Positions 7,636 to 16,571 of a stretch of 38,886 bases of DNA are shown here, piece after piece; positions within the stretch are counted from its first letter, which is position 1; every line of letters begins with the position of its first letter. The translations under genes and the position numbers were made by a program. Location: the NCBI GenBank assembly GCA_015486315.1, contig WFRY01000448.1, positions 1 to 38,886 of the forward strand. The letters run 5' to 3'. The stretch is from Desulfobulbaceae bacterium (lineage in GTDB: Bacteria > Desulfobacterota > Desulfobulbia > Desulfobulbales > Desulfobulbaceae). The notes under the pieces were generated by a model. It was not told the DNA's origin and did not search any database. It worked only from the letters and a program-made list of their open reading frames with translations.

Positions 7636-10152
7636 TCACTTCTTTTTCCTCCGTTTTACCCTGGCCGTCGGTACGGCTTTCCATGGTTCTGCGGGCCAGT
7701 GGTGTTTGGGATAGCGGCCTTTCAGTTCTTTGCGAACCTCAAAATAAGCTGAATTCCAGAAGCCGCGCAGATCGCGGGTCACCTGGACGGGCCTCCGGGC
7801 GGGGGAGAGCAGGTGCAGGACCACCTGGATCCGGCCCCGGCAGACTGTCGGTGTTTCAGCAAGGCCGAACATTTCCTGCAGGCGCACAGCCAGAACCGGA
7901 GGCTGACCGGACTCATACTGCAACTTGACCTTTGATCCGCTCGGCACCCGGATATGGGTCGGCGCGTCACGATCAAGCTGCTGCTGCATTCTAAAATCAA
8001 GTCCCCCAAGCAGAATTTTCTCCACATTCAGGGCACGGCATGCCTTTATACTCTTCACCCCGTGCAGATAAGGTCCAAGCCACTGCTCCAGACCGTCCAG
8101 CAGCCCCTGGTCGGAAAAATCCTGCCAGGGGCCTTCGGGCTGCCACTGTCGCAGACAGCACACCCTGGCCTGCAGCATCCGGGCAGCGGGCGTCCAGTTC
8201 AGCGCATCCGGCCAGAGTTCACGTATCCCGGTTAAAAGGGCTGCAGTCATTGCCGTCAAATCGGGATCAGCACTCTTTTTTTCCTTAACAACCAGTTCCT
8301 GCAGATAGGTACAGCGACGACTGACCACTGACTGCAGGCTACTGTCCCAAAAGACTTCATCACGCTCAGCAAGCGTATCCGCCAATAACTCCAGCACCTC
8401 GTCACGTTCAACAGCTGCAGCCAGATAAATACGCCCGTCACGCCTGCCCGCGTCCAGAGATGCCACCACCAGCCACTCTGAGGCAGCCAGGGCATCATGA
8501 TCCTGTAATCGTCCGCCTCGACCGGATGCCAGCTTATAACCAGGACCTGCCTGCGAACGCCGAAGCGCAACTCTATCCGGATAGGCCAGTGCCAGCAATC
8601 CGCCGGTGGACAACTCTCTATCGCGCACTGATTGATCTCCCTGCAGGCGCTCCCTCAGCTGACGACTCACCCGGTCCACCCGGACGCATCCGCCCGGATG
8701 CCCGCCCATACTGTGGACAGCAGCCATCCCCTGACTGCGAAAACGCTGCAGACAGTACAACCGGTTATCAAGATCAGCCCCCTCACTTGTTAAAAGCACA
8801 TCACGTTCCGAGAGCAACGCTGCCAGATCAACCGCCTGACGCCGGTTTTTTCTGCCTGCAAGGAGTACCATTGCCGCTAATCTGGGGTGCAGGGGAAGGC
8901 CGGCCATTTTGCGTCCCGGTTGTGTTATCATGCCGGATTCATCTATCGCGCCCAGGCGGAGAAGCAGTTCTCTCCCCTGTTGAAAAGAAGACACCGGCGG
9001 CATATCCAGCCAGAAAAGCTGTGCCGGATCCTGTACCCCCCAGTTGGCAAGCTCCAGCGCAAGGGGAGCCAGATCAGCCTGACGAATTTCCGGCAGATCA
9101 TATTGCTGCAACCCGGCGTCAACCCCCATGTTCCACAACCGATAACAGGTTCCAGGACCAAGCCGCCCGGCCCGTCCCGCCCGCTGCTCTGCCGAGGCCC
9201 GGGAGATTCGGACAGTTTCCAGCCGGGAAAGACCGGAGTTACCATCAAAGCGGGGAACCCGTTTCCAGCCGCAGTCAACAACCACCGTGATCCCCTCAAT
9301 GGTGACACTGGTCTCGGCAATGGTGGTCGCTAAAATAATTCTCTGCAGGCCGGTGGGATCAGGACGAATAGCCTGTTCCTGTGCTGCAGCTTTCAGGCTG
9401 CCGTGCAGCGGCCGGACAACAGAACCGTCAAGGCCGGAGAGCAGCCGCTGTACCCGGTTGATCTCCCCGACCCCGGGCAGAAAGACAAGAATATCTCCTT
9501 TTTCCCCGGCCAGTATCCTGTGGAGCGCCCGCGCAGTCATGCGGGAGAGATGATCCGGCCTTGAGGAATCAAACTGCGGTAAAGGAGGAAGGTATTCCAC
9601 TGCCACCGGATACATCCGTCCCTGCCCTCTGATAATCGGAGCACCACCCAACAGCCCGCTGACAGGTTCCGCATCCATGGTTGCCGACATCACCAGCACC
9701 CGAAGATCATCTCGCAGCCCGGAAATCATGTCCAGGCAGAGGGCAAGGGCCAGGTCCGAGTCCAGGCTTCGTTCGTGGAACTCATCAAAGATAACAAGTC
9801 CGATATCCGCCAGTTCCGGGTCCCGCTGCAGCCTGCGGGTAAGGATACCTTCGGTGATCACCTCCACCCGTGTTGCAGATGATACTCTGCGGTCAAAACG
9901 TACCTGGTAGCCCACGGTTGTCCCCACCTTTTCCGCCAACTGCCTGCTCATATACTGGGCAGCGAGACGGGCTGCAATCCGGCGGGGTTCAAGCAGGAGA
10001 ATTTTTTTTCCGCCCAGCCAGGCAGCATTGCGCAACACCAGCGGGACCAGGGTTGTCTTGCCTGAACCCGGCGGGGCCACCAGAACAGCGGAATGATCCT
10101 CTGCCAGGGCCTGTTTGAGCCGGGGAATAATTTCTTCTACGGGGAGGGACAT
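7636..10152 (-). CDS. hrpB: ATP-dependent helicase HrpB
   Basis: 838 aa, normal for HrpB. DEAH-box helicase motifs in order: I APPGSGKTT, Ia LEPRRIAAR, II DEFHERS (DEFH variant typical of HrpB), III VMSATMDAE, V ATTIAETSVTI, VI QRAGRAGR. Then come the winged-helix/ratchet region and the HrpB C-terminal domain, with a characteristic SARRPVQVTRDLRGFWNSAY..VRKELKGRYPKHHWPAEPW block near the basic tail KRRKKK. It is a DExH RNA helicase; physiological role unclear in most bacteria. Single gene, with a repeat-containing spacer upstream. Confidence 0.95.
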   Translation of the reverse strand: MSLPVEEIIPRLKQALAEDHSAVLVAPPGSGKTTLVPLVLRNAAWLGGKKILLLEPRRIAARLAAQYMSRQLAEKVGTTVGYQVRFDRRVSSATRVEVITEGILTRRLQRDPELADIGLVIFDEFHERSLDSDLALALCLDMISGLRDDLRVLVMSATMDAEPVSGLLGGAPIIRGQGRMYPVAVEYLPPLPQFDSSRPDHLSRMTARALHRILAGEKGDILVFLPGVGEINRVQRLLSGLDGSVVRPLHGSLKAAAQEQAIRPDPTGLQRIILATTIAETSVTIEGITVVVDCGWKRVPRFDGNSGLSRLETVRISRASAEQRAGRAGRLGPGTCYRLWNMGVDAGLQQYDLPEIRQADLAPLALELANWGVQDPAQLFWLDMPPVSSFQQGRELLLRLGAIDESGMITQPGRKMAGLPLHPRLAAMVLLAGRKNRRQAVDLAALLSERDVLLTSEGADLDNRLYCLQRFRSQGMAAVHSMGGHPGGCVRVDRVSRQLRERLQGDQSVRDRELSTGGLLALAYPDRVALRRSQAGPGYKLASGRGGRLQDHDALAASEWLVVASLDAGRRDGRIYLAAAVERDEVLELLADTLAERDEVFWDSSLQSVVSRRCTYLQELVVKEKKSADPDLTAMTAALLTGIRELWPDALNWTPAARMLQARVCCLRQWQPEGPWQDFSDQGLLDGLEQWLGPYLHGVKSIKACRALNVEKILLGGLDFRMQQQLDRDAPTHIRVPSGSKVKLQYESGQPPVLAVRLQEMFGLAETPTVCRGRIQVVLHLLSPARRPVQVTRDLRGFWNSAYFEVRKELKGRYPKHHWPAEPWKAVPTARVKRRKKK

Positions 10153-10186
10153 GGACTGTACCCGTCAGGCCGCAGGCGCTTTCCAG

Positions 10187-10253
10187 GTAAGCGCTTCATT
10201 AACAACACTCTTGACATGATAACACTTTGGAATGCAGGCGTTGCAGAAGCGCT
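10187..10253. repeat. Intergenic repeat with GTAAGCGCTTCATTAAC motif
   Basis: The ~52-bp segment starting GCGCTTCATTAAC, then CACTCTTGAC.TGATAAC and ending AGGCGTT, recurs with about nine mismatches at 21338-21389. Here AGCGCTTC also pairs with GAAGCGCT at the right end, making a long-armed hairpin. A shorter version, GTAAACGCTTCATTAA, is at 19640. It lies in the spacer between the RadD-like helicase and hrpB. Nature unknown: possibly a non-autonomous element or a shared regulatory site. Confidence 0.5.
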
Positions 10254-10268
10254 GACATCTCCAACCCC

Positions 10269-11666
10269 TCATTCCCGGCCCCAGCGGGCAAACATCTCGG
10301 TTCGGGCGACTGCAGAACGCCTGAGCACCGGAATTTTGACATCAACGTAATCAATAACCAATGCTTTTTTTCCCTCTGCCGGCCGCATGACCCTGCCCAC
10401 GACCTGAAGCAGACGTCCTTCAAACTTGATGGGAGTGGCCAGCACCAGAGTGGACAGTCCGGAACAGTCAAAACCTTCTCCTATCAGCTGCAGGGTGGAC
10501 AACAGCACCTGTACCTCTCCTCCCTGGACACGGTCGACAATCCGGCTCCGCTGATCCGGGGGTGTGCGGCCGGTGAGCAGTTCTGTTTCAACGCCACTGT
10601 CCTGCAGCTTGTCCGATAATATCCCGCAGTGGGCAACCCGGTCTGAGACCACAAGTACCGTACCGCTATGCCCTTTCAGGATCATGGCCGTAATATCGGC
10701 GGCAATCCGGCTGTTCCGTTCCTCGTTCTTTGCCAGGGCTTTGATCAGCCTGGCATACTCGCCCCGATAACCGTAGGAAAACGCTGTTTCACGCTGGACA
10801 AAATCAGGCCGAACCACAGCACCGCTGTCTGCAAGTATCCTGTCGTCTACGGCATGGACGCGATCCCCCATATAGGTATAGATCAATTTCGTCATCCCAT
10901 CTTCACGACGAAATGCGGTTGCGGAAAGCCCGAGCATATAAAAGGCATCAAAACCGGTGACCACCTCGGTAAACAGACTGGCCGGCACCCGATGGCACTC
11001 ATCAACAATAATCTGGCCGAAATGGGGAGATAACTCCTGCAGCCGTTTGCGGACAGTGTTGACAATTGCCACGGTAATCGACTGCAGATCAAAACGCCCT
11101 CCCCCTGCCTGACCGGCTTTCAGCCCTAAAAAATCGTCAATCCGCTCCATCCACTGGTGCTGCAGTTCCCTGGAATGAACAATAATAATGGTCGGCTGTC
11201 GGCGTTGGGCAATTACATTCAGGGCCATTACAGTCTTCCCGGAACCGGTACCGGCCTCCAACACGCCAAAGGAACGCTGCACCACATCGTGTACAGCCTG
11301 CTGCTGATATGGTCGCAGTTCGCCTGTAAAAGAGATGTCGATCTCAACCAGCTTTCGCCTGTTATCTATAATCTCCGGTATAACACCGAGATGCTTCCTG
11401 CAGAGCTGCACGGCCCTGTTGCCGAAACCGCGGGGAAAAATAAGTGTATCCCCCTGCTCACGGTAAAAATACAACTTGGGTTTAAGCTGCCTGCCGACCC
11501 AGCGGGAATACCGTCTGGCATCCATGTACTTTGGATTATTGACTGTCAACCGGGCGCGGATTGCGGCCTGCAGCCTCTCGGGAGCGCCGCGCAGAAAACA
11601 TTCCGAGCTGATCTCAAGTATGGGTGGTGCTGCAGCCTTGCCCTGTTCTGTAATATCTGCTACCAT
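10269..11666 (-). CDS. SSL2/RadD-type superfamily 2 DNA/RNA helicase
   Basis: 465 aa. An N-terminal ~95-residue domain (FLRGAPERLQAAIRARLTVNNPKY...) precedes the helicase core, which starts with the Q-like region LRPYQQQAV. Motifs: I EAGTGSGKTV, Ia IIIVHSRELQHQW, II DECHR, III GLSATAFRRED, V STLQLIGEGFDCSGL and VI QVVGRVMRP. This is the SSL2/XPB-like branch (COG1061) that includes RadD and DEAD/DEAH proteins annotated as type III restriction Res subunits. No methylase or specificity gene is nearby, so a DNA repair or general helicase role is more likely than restriction. Divergent from the membrane hydrolase gene at 11765. Confidence 0.85.
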   Translation of the reverse strand: MVADITEQGKAAAPPILEISSECFLRGAPERLQAAIRARLTVNNPKYMDARRYSRWVGRQLKPKLYFYREQGDTLIFPRGFGNRAVQLCRKHLGVIPEIIDNRRKLVEIDISFTGELRPYQQQAVHDVVQRSFGVLEAGTGSGKTVMALNVIAQRRQPTIIIVHSRELQHQWMERIDDFLGLKAGQAGGGRFDLQSITVAIVNTVRKRLQELSPHFGQIIVDECHRVPASLFTEVVTGFDAFYMLGLSATAFRREDGMTKLIYTYMGDRVHAVDDRILADSGAVVRPDFVQRETAFSYGYRGEYARLIKALAKNEERNSRIAADITAMILKGHSGTVLVVSDRVAHCGILSDKLQDSGVETELLTGRTPPDQRSRIVDRVQGGEVQVLLSTLQLIGEGFDCSGLSTLVLATPIKFEGRLLQVVGRVMRPAEGKKALVIDYVDVKIPVLRRSAVARTEMFARWGRE

Positions 11667-11764
11667 TTTATCTGCTCAAGCGATGGTATTCCCTGAGCAT
11701 TAATACACAGGTATATCATCGCTGATGCTCTGCTTAGAATTCGGTCAAAAATAACTTCATAGAA

Positions 11765-12649
11765 ATGCCCAATACCCTTGCCCATTTCGGTATCCAGACC
11801 CTGGCCTGCAAGGCCGTCTCCCGTTCGGCGGATGTCAAATGGATCGGCCTGGGCTGCCTGATTCCCGACCTGCCATGGATTGAACAACGGCTGATCCATC
11901 CCCTGAACATAGTCGACCCGATCAACCTGCGGCTGTATGTGATTATCCAGTCCAGCCTGTTCTTCAGCCTGCTCTTTGCAGCAGCGGTCAGCCTGCAGGT
12001 TAAACGCAGCCGGCCACTCTTTTTCCTGCTTGGCTTCAACTGCTTACTCCACCTGCTGCTGGACCCGACCCAGATCAAGTGGGCCAACGGTACTCATCTA
12101 CTGGCTCCATTTTCCTGGCAGCTGACCACCTTTGCCTGGTATTGGCCTGAACAGCTGCCGTCCCTGCTGCTTACCCTGGCAGGCCTGATTATCTTTTCCC
12201 TCTATGCGTGGAAAGATCGGCAGCGGGAGATACTGTTTTTCCGGGACAGAAAACGTCAGAGCGCCGGTTTGCTGTTGTTGGCCATCTACCTGCTGTGCCC
12301 CCTGATCATGCTCAACGAACCACTTGCAGCCGACAATCATTTTACCGCCACCCTGCAAAGCAGCAACCGTACAGGGACCTTCATAGAGATAGATCGCAAG
12401 CCTTACCAGGCTGCAACCCACACCATCATGACCCTGTCGGACGAACAGCTGAAGGTTCAGGGCGACAGGTTACCGGAACATGATGCCAGGCTCTCAATAC
12501 AGGGACATTTTATCGACAACAACACCATACTCATTTCAAAATACCATGTCCACAGTCCCATGCGTGATATCTACTCGAAGATCGGCATCAGCATGCTGAC
12601 GGCAAGCTGGCTGCTTGCACTCTTCGACAAACGTATTAGAATAGTTTGA
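11765..12649 (+). CDS. Membrane-bound metal-dependent hydrolase-like protein (YdjM/DUF457-like)
   Basis: 294 aa. It starts MPNTLAHFGIQTLACKAV, a His-containing opening like YdjM-type membrane proteins (MA.THxxxG), followed by GLGCLIPDLPWIEQR with the Pro-Asp pair and an LLHLLLDP segment, both potential metal-ligand motifs. Several hydrophobic helices lie at about 58-75, 80-98, 120-145 and 165-185; a soluble beta-rich stretch follows and a last helix at the C-terminus. The activity is unproven in most family members. Its 3' part is copied at 19679-19887 beyond the neighbouring island, with a 128-bp deletion, which makes this gene one border of that island. Confidence 0.65.
   Translation: MPNTLAHFGIQTLACKAVSRSADVKWIGLGCLIPDLPWIEQRLIHPLNIVDPINLRLYVIIQSSLFFSLLFAAAVSLQVKRSRPLFFLLGFNCLLHLLLDPTQIKWANGTHLLAPFSWQLTTFAWYWPEQLPSLLLTLAGLIIFSLYAWKDRQREILFFRDRKRQSAGLLLLAIYLLCPLIMLNEPLAADNHFTATLQSSNRTGTFIEIDRKPYQAATHTIMTLSDEQLKVQGDRLPEHDARLSIQGHFIDNNTILISKYHVHSPMRDIYSKIGISMLTASWLLALFDKRIRIV
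12313..12647 (+). repeat. Intact copy of island-flanking duplication (copy A)
   Basis: Bases 12313-12378 and 12498-12647, inside the 3' end of the membrane hydrolase gene, match 19679-19885 almost exactly (one T/C difference seen at 12565 versus 19803). The 128 bases missing from the other copy lie between two copies of TACAGGGAC (12370-12378 and 12498-12506), so the deletion probably happened by slippage or recombination between these 9-bp repeats. Similarity ends right at the stop codon. Confidence 0.9.
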
Positions 12650-12813
12650 TTAAAAACAGACAGGGGATTAAGTATCACCTGTGGGTAGATGTAATTCCAA
12701 AAATTATGTAAGCAGTGCCTGATAATTTGTTGGAAAAAAACCTTCAACGGGGTACTATTTATATATTGGTCATTAATGATCAATTAACACTATTTTTGCT
12801 GGAGGGTTTGGTG

Positions 12814-13389
12814 ATGCAGGGTAATAAAAAGGCAGACAAGCAAAATGTACCTGAAAGTCAGGAAAGAAGAACGGCAATAAAAAAGATAGCCGTTGGCGTT
12901 GGTGTTCTTGCCGGTTACAGTGTTCTGCCGGAAAAATGGACCCAGCCGATTGTCGGCCAGATTGCCTTACCTGCCCACGCCGCGACGAGCGGGATCATAA
13001 TAAATGACCCGTGCACCGTTACCTTGTTAAGCGGCGACCAGTCAAGCGCCACCGTTACTATCCGGGTGGAAGGTTTTGTTACCCCACCTACAGCCAACCT
13101 GCCGACAACGATTGTAGCCCAGGGCACCATAACGGCTACTACCGCTACAGCAGCAGATGGTACATTTACCGGGGACCTCACCGTCAATGGTGGCCCGGGT
13201 ATCACTTCGGTTTCAGTGGTCACCACTGTTACCGGAGCAGACGGTACAGCAAGCTGTTCAATAGCCATTCCGGCGACACCGACGACTTCCACGACCTCTG
13301 CTCCGGGGACGAGCACGACAACAACTACGACACGGATACCGACTACGCCACCGATGCCCACAGAGATACCAACTACAGGGCTACCTTGA
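12814..13389 (+). CDS. Exported Thr/Pro-rich protein with twin-arginine-like leader
   Basis: The ATG at 12814 (191 aa) is preferred over 12715 because GGAGG stands ~9 nt before it and the leader then makes sense. ERRTAIKKIA (Arg18-Arg19) begins a Tat-like signal, with hydrophobic VGVGVLAGYSVLP, then EKWTQPIV and a likely cleavage site in ALPAHA|AT. The mature part is a small beta-rich domain with two Cys (NDPC, ASCS) and ends in a ~40-residue Thr/Ser/Pro tail (TTSTTSAPGTSTTTTTT), mucin-like. The RR...LPxxWTxPIV...LPAHA leader is recurrent in short exported proteins. Being next to a kinase/glycosyltransferase fusion, it may be the substrate of the island's modifying enzymes; that is inference. 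A strong terminator follows. Confidence 0.7.
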   Translation: MQGNKKADKQNVPESQERRTAIKKIAVGVGVLAGYSVLPEKWTQPIVGQIALPAHAATSGIIINDPCTVTLLSGDQSSATVTIRVEGFVTPPTANLPTTIVAQGTITATTATAADGTFTGDLTVNGGPGITSVSVVTTVTGADGTASCSIAIPATPTTSTTSAPGTSTTTTTTRIPTTPPMPTEIPTTGLP

Positions 13390-13410
13390 TCCAGGTGACT
13401 TCTCAATAGA

Positions 13411-13451
13411 AAAAAAGAGGTACGATTCTTCTGGATCGTACCTCTTTTTTT
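13411..13451 (+). terminator. Strong intrinsic terminator after the Thr-rich protein gene
   Basis: GAGGTACGAT-(8 nt)-ATCGTACCTC forms a perfect 10-bp stem flanked by an A-run and a T7 tail, so it may work in both directions. It separates the exported-protein gene from the kinase/glycosyltransferase gene that starts 47 nt later. Confidence 0.9.
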
Positions 13452-13497
13452 ATGTCCATCTCACCAACCCATAATTTTACCACCCACCTGAGCAGCA

Positions 13498-15312
13498 ATG
13501 TCTGAAAAATTCCTTTGCTTTGGCGGCCAAACACTGGCAATCCGATATCCGCTCCAGGCAGCCGCTGTCATCGACTTTACCTTTCTTGACTTTGAAGAAG
13601 GGGATGCGAACGATGCAACCACAATTCTTGAAGTCAGATATGATGAAACAAAAAAACGATTTTCTGTAACAGACGATGGAGAAGGGATTGGGGCAAACCT
13701 TAATCAAGGGGACCTTGCCCTGCTGCTTCTGACCAGAAGTACTTATTCACTCGTCCATGATATCAGCGGGGGGTTGGCTGTCCATGGGGCGGCCGTGCAG
13801 AGAGGCGGTAATGCTGTCCTCATACCGGGCAAAAGCGGCCTTGGCAAAAGCATGCTGACGACCTGGCTTCTTGCGCGAGGTTACGGTTACCTGACAGACG
13901 AGTTGGTCTATTTTCCGGATGATACAGATCATTTCAATGCACTTGTCCGACCACTTCACATAAAGCACTCGGGTCAGTCTGTTATTGAGGATTTTACCCC
14001 ACTCCAAAACAGGAAGGATCGTGTCCTCCAAAATAATACCGGCACCCTGTTTTCACATAGGATTTTTCATAATCAATCGACCCGGACCACATCTCAACTC
14101 TCTCTTCTTCTTTTTATAGAATACAATCGACATACTGCTCTTTCTCTTGACGTCATAAGTCCTGCCCGGGCGGCACAACAACTTATGGGCTGTCTCGTCA
14201 ACGGTCGTAATCTTAAACTGCACGGTTTCAGCCAGGTCGCCTCACTTACACGGCAGATCCCTGCTCTGACTCTTCAATACAGCAACCTGGATCAACTTGA
14301 AAACATACTGAAACCGATCATCGATTTTGTGCTTGCTACCGGCTGCAGTCCCTCTTCCCTCCAGGGATTCATCAGAGCTTTTCATCGTCTCACCTCAAAG
14401 CAACCCACTCCGGTCGCAAGCATAAAAGATTCTGCCCCGGTCTTTCCCATTCAAAAAGCTACTCCACTGAAAAAAAGAAAAAAACTTACCATCGGCATGG
14501 CTACCTATGACGATTATGACGGGGTATACTTTTCCAGCCAGGCACTGCGGATGTATCATCCCGAGGTTACCGAAGACAGTGAAATCCTCGTTATAGATAA
14601 CCATCCGGATGGTCCCTGTGGGGAAAGTTTAAAAAAACTTGATGGGTCCATTGAGGGGTACCGCTATCTACCGTTGCAAGACAAACAGGGAACCGCCGTG
14701 AGAGATTATATTTTTCACCATGCTGTAGGTGATTATGTCCTCTGCATGGATTGCCATGTTTTTATTGTTCCCGGTGCCATCAGAAAATTGATAAACTATT
14801 TTGATGCAAATCCAGGTTGTAGAGATCTGTTGCAGGGCCCCATGATCCACGACGACCTGAAGAAACTATCCACCCATTTTGAACCGATCTGGCGGAAAGG
14901 AATGTACGGAACCTGGGGGCATGATCCACGAGGTGAGAACCGGGAAGGCGATTCATTTGAGATTCCAATGCAGGGCCTTGGCGTCTTTGCCTGCAGTAAA
15001 GATGCCTGGCCGGGATTTAATCAACGCTTTCGTGGCTTTGGTGGTGAAGAGGGGTATATCCACGAAAAATTTCGTCAGGCAGGTGGCCAAACCATCTGCC
15101 TGCCCTTTTTGCGCTGGCTTCACCGCTTTGCCAGACCACTTGGGGTTCCCTATCCGATTCAGTGGGAAGATCGTATACGAAATTATTTAATCGGTTTTGC
15201 TGAACTCGGATTAGATATCGAGCCTGTTAAAGAGCACTTCAGTGAGTTGCTTGGTAAAGAGGTTATGAAAAATATTTATGAAAAAATTAAAAACAAAGAA
15301 AGAACTACCTGA
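13498..15312 (+). CDS. HprK-like kinase fused to a family 2-like glycosyltransferase
   Basis: 604 aa. The N-terminal ~285 residues match HPr kinase-related proteins without the regulatory domain: His96 in GGLAVHGAAV, Walker A GKSGLGKS (111-118), and YLTDELVYF with the acidic pair. After a ~40-residue linker, residues ~329-600 resemble a GT-A glycosyltransferase: TIGMATYDDYDGVYF, ILVIDNHPDG, CMDCHVFIVPGAI (a D-x-H metal site) and GFGGEEGYIHEKFRQAG, similar to the acceptor/donor loop of polypeptide GalNAc-transferases. I know no standard family with this fusion. There is no clear ribosome site, and the gene follows a terminator. The neighbouring Thr-rich protein is a plausible acceptor (inference). 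The 3' end overlaps the convergent NTase gene by 8 nt. Confidence 0.75.
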   Translation: MSEKFLCFGGQTLAIRYPLQAAAVIDFTFLDFEEGDANDATTILEVRYDETKKRFSVTDDGEGIGANLNQGDLALLLLTRSTYSLVHDISGGLAVHGAAVQRGGNAVLIPGKSGLGKSMLTTWLLARGYGYLTDELVYFPDDTDHFNALVRPLHIKHSGQSVIEDFTPLQNRKDRVLQNNTGTLFSHRIFHNQSTRTTSQLSLLLFIEYNRHTALSLDVISPARAAQQLMGCLVNGRNLKLHGFSQVASLTRQIPALTLQYSNLDQLENILKPIIDFVLATGCSPSSLQGFIRAFHRLTSKQPTPVASIKDSAPVFPIQKATPLKKRKKLTIGMATYDDYDGVYFSSQALRMYHPEVTEDSEILVIDNHPDGPCGESLKKLDGSIEGYRYLPLQDKQGTAVRDYIFHHAVGDYVLCMDCHVFIVPGAIRKLINYFDANPGCRDLLQGPMIHDDLKKLSTHFEPIWRKGMYGTWGHDPRGENREGDSFEIPMQGLGVFACSKDAWPGFNQRFRGFGGEEGYIHEKFRQAGGQTICLPFLRWLHRFARPLGVPYPIQWEDRIRNYLIGFAELGLDIEPVKEHFSELLGKEVMKNIYEKIKNKERTT

Positions 15313-16528
15313 ACTTTCTATACATGCCGACAGCGAGTCTTTTGACATTCGCTACTCTATTGTTTATCGTTTTTTGGTTATCACCAGCGGGCAGTGAATT
15401 TTCCTTAATATAAATGTTCCAATAAAGTTTAATCCACCAGAAAATATGCATGGGATGACGTACCAATCTGCTCCAGATGTAAGATAGCTGATTCTCTGGG
15501 CTGTAATACATTAACATCCACCATTGGCCGGGAAAAAAGGTATGGTGTAAAATCTCCATCAACCCTTTTTCCCTCTGCTCAGACAGCCGAAAGTGAGGCC
15601 ACCCCGTAAAACGCTCCCCCACCTCTGAAGGGATAGCTCTCTTGTTACAGGGAATAATCTTCAACACCTCGTCATTCCAAGGAGTTATGTAGTGAAACAG
15701 AGGTAATGCCTTGAAAAGTTGCGGATACACTGATTTAATCTTCACCCAGTCTATTTCTTCAAATTTTTCCTCAACAAGGCTGACAATATCAGCCACGGAT
15801 ATCAGCTTGTACGACTCATAGGTCAGAGGTGCATGAAATCCGTGCTGATACAGATGCCAGAGCATTTCCTCGGTTGCAAGCGTATACGCCTTAACTCCAT
15901 CTATATCAAAACTGAGAGCGTCCGGGTAAAGTTCCGCAAAGGGCAGGGGCTGGTAGTAAGGCGGACAGTTGGGAAAAAGGTCGTGGTGCAGTTCAACACA
16001 TACCTGTAAACCGTCAACACTATGATAAAGGGGGGGCAAATGAAAATGATCTTTCGGGATAGCTGCTGTGGATGCCCTGAAACCTTTTTTTTGTAAGAAT
16101 GCATGAGCGCTCTGTACATCTTCTTTGGCGAGCAAAAGATCGATATCGCGCATGGGTCGCAGGCCGGGATCCGGGTAAAGAGTCCGGCAAAGAGCTGCTC
16201 CTTTCAGGACAAGGCTTGGCATACCTTCTTCTTCCAGCAGCTCCAGCATATGGCGAAGGCACTGAACAAGAAGAGTATTTGCCTGTCGATGGCGAAGGCT
16301 TAAAAATCTCAGCCCTCGGAGGAATGAATCCGGCAGCGTTTCCTCAAGGGAAGCAAGGTGCCTGTGTAATAGCGGCCCCATCCCCTGTTCTTCCGCCTTG
16401 CTCAGCAGCAATTCATCCCATTTGCTGAAAGTGGCGCAGGCTGTAACAAGGTTGTGGTGCTGAACCGGATGTTGCCGGACCCTGGCACAGAGGTTTAAAA
16501 TTTGAATATCCGTACTTGTTTTTGTCAC
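15305..16528 (-). CDS. Nucleotidyltransferase-family protein (PF14907-like)
   Basis: 407 aa from a GTG start. The core LVLKGAALCRTLYPDPGLRPMRDIDLLL is the signature of the uncharacterised nucleotidyltransferase group NTP_transf_5, with the D-x-D metal pair in RDIDLLL; LEHHDLF-like VCVELHHDLFPNC follows and a helical C-terminal half. These proteins recur with HprK-related kinases and PqqD proteins in cell-surface or peptide-modification islands; no reaction is established. Last gene of the five-gene minus-strand set; starts 43 nt after the sulfotransferase gene. Confidence 0.75.
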   Translation of the reverse strand: MTKTSTDIQILNLCARVRQHPVQHHNLVTACATFSKWDELLLSKAEEQGMGPLLHRHLASLEETLPDSFLRGLRFLSLRHRQANTLLVQCLRHMLELLEEEGMPSLVLKGAALCRTLYPDPGLRPMRDIDLLLAKEDVQSAHAFLQKKGFRASTAAIPKDHFHLPPLYHSVDGLQVCVELHHDLFPNCPPYYQPLPFAELYPDALSFDIDGVKAYTLATEEMLWHLYQHGFHAPLTYESYKLISVADIVSLVEEKFEEIDWVKIKSVYPQLFKALPLFHYITPWNDEVLKIIPCNKRAIPSEVGERFTGWPHFRLSEQREKGLMEILHHTFFPGQWWMLMYYSPENQLSYIWSRLVRHPMHIFWWIKLYWNIYIKENSLPAGDNQKTINNRVANVKRLAVGMYRKFR

Positions 16529-16571
16529 CAGTCCACACCGTTACTTTGAGATTCAGGACCAGCCATCTCAG

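Noticed and set aside
10269-11666. Type III restriction enzyme Res subunit
   Set aside because: Helicase motifs fit, but there is no nuclease motif and no Mod gene nearby.
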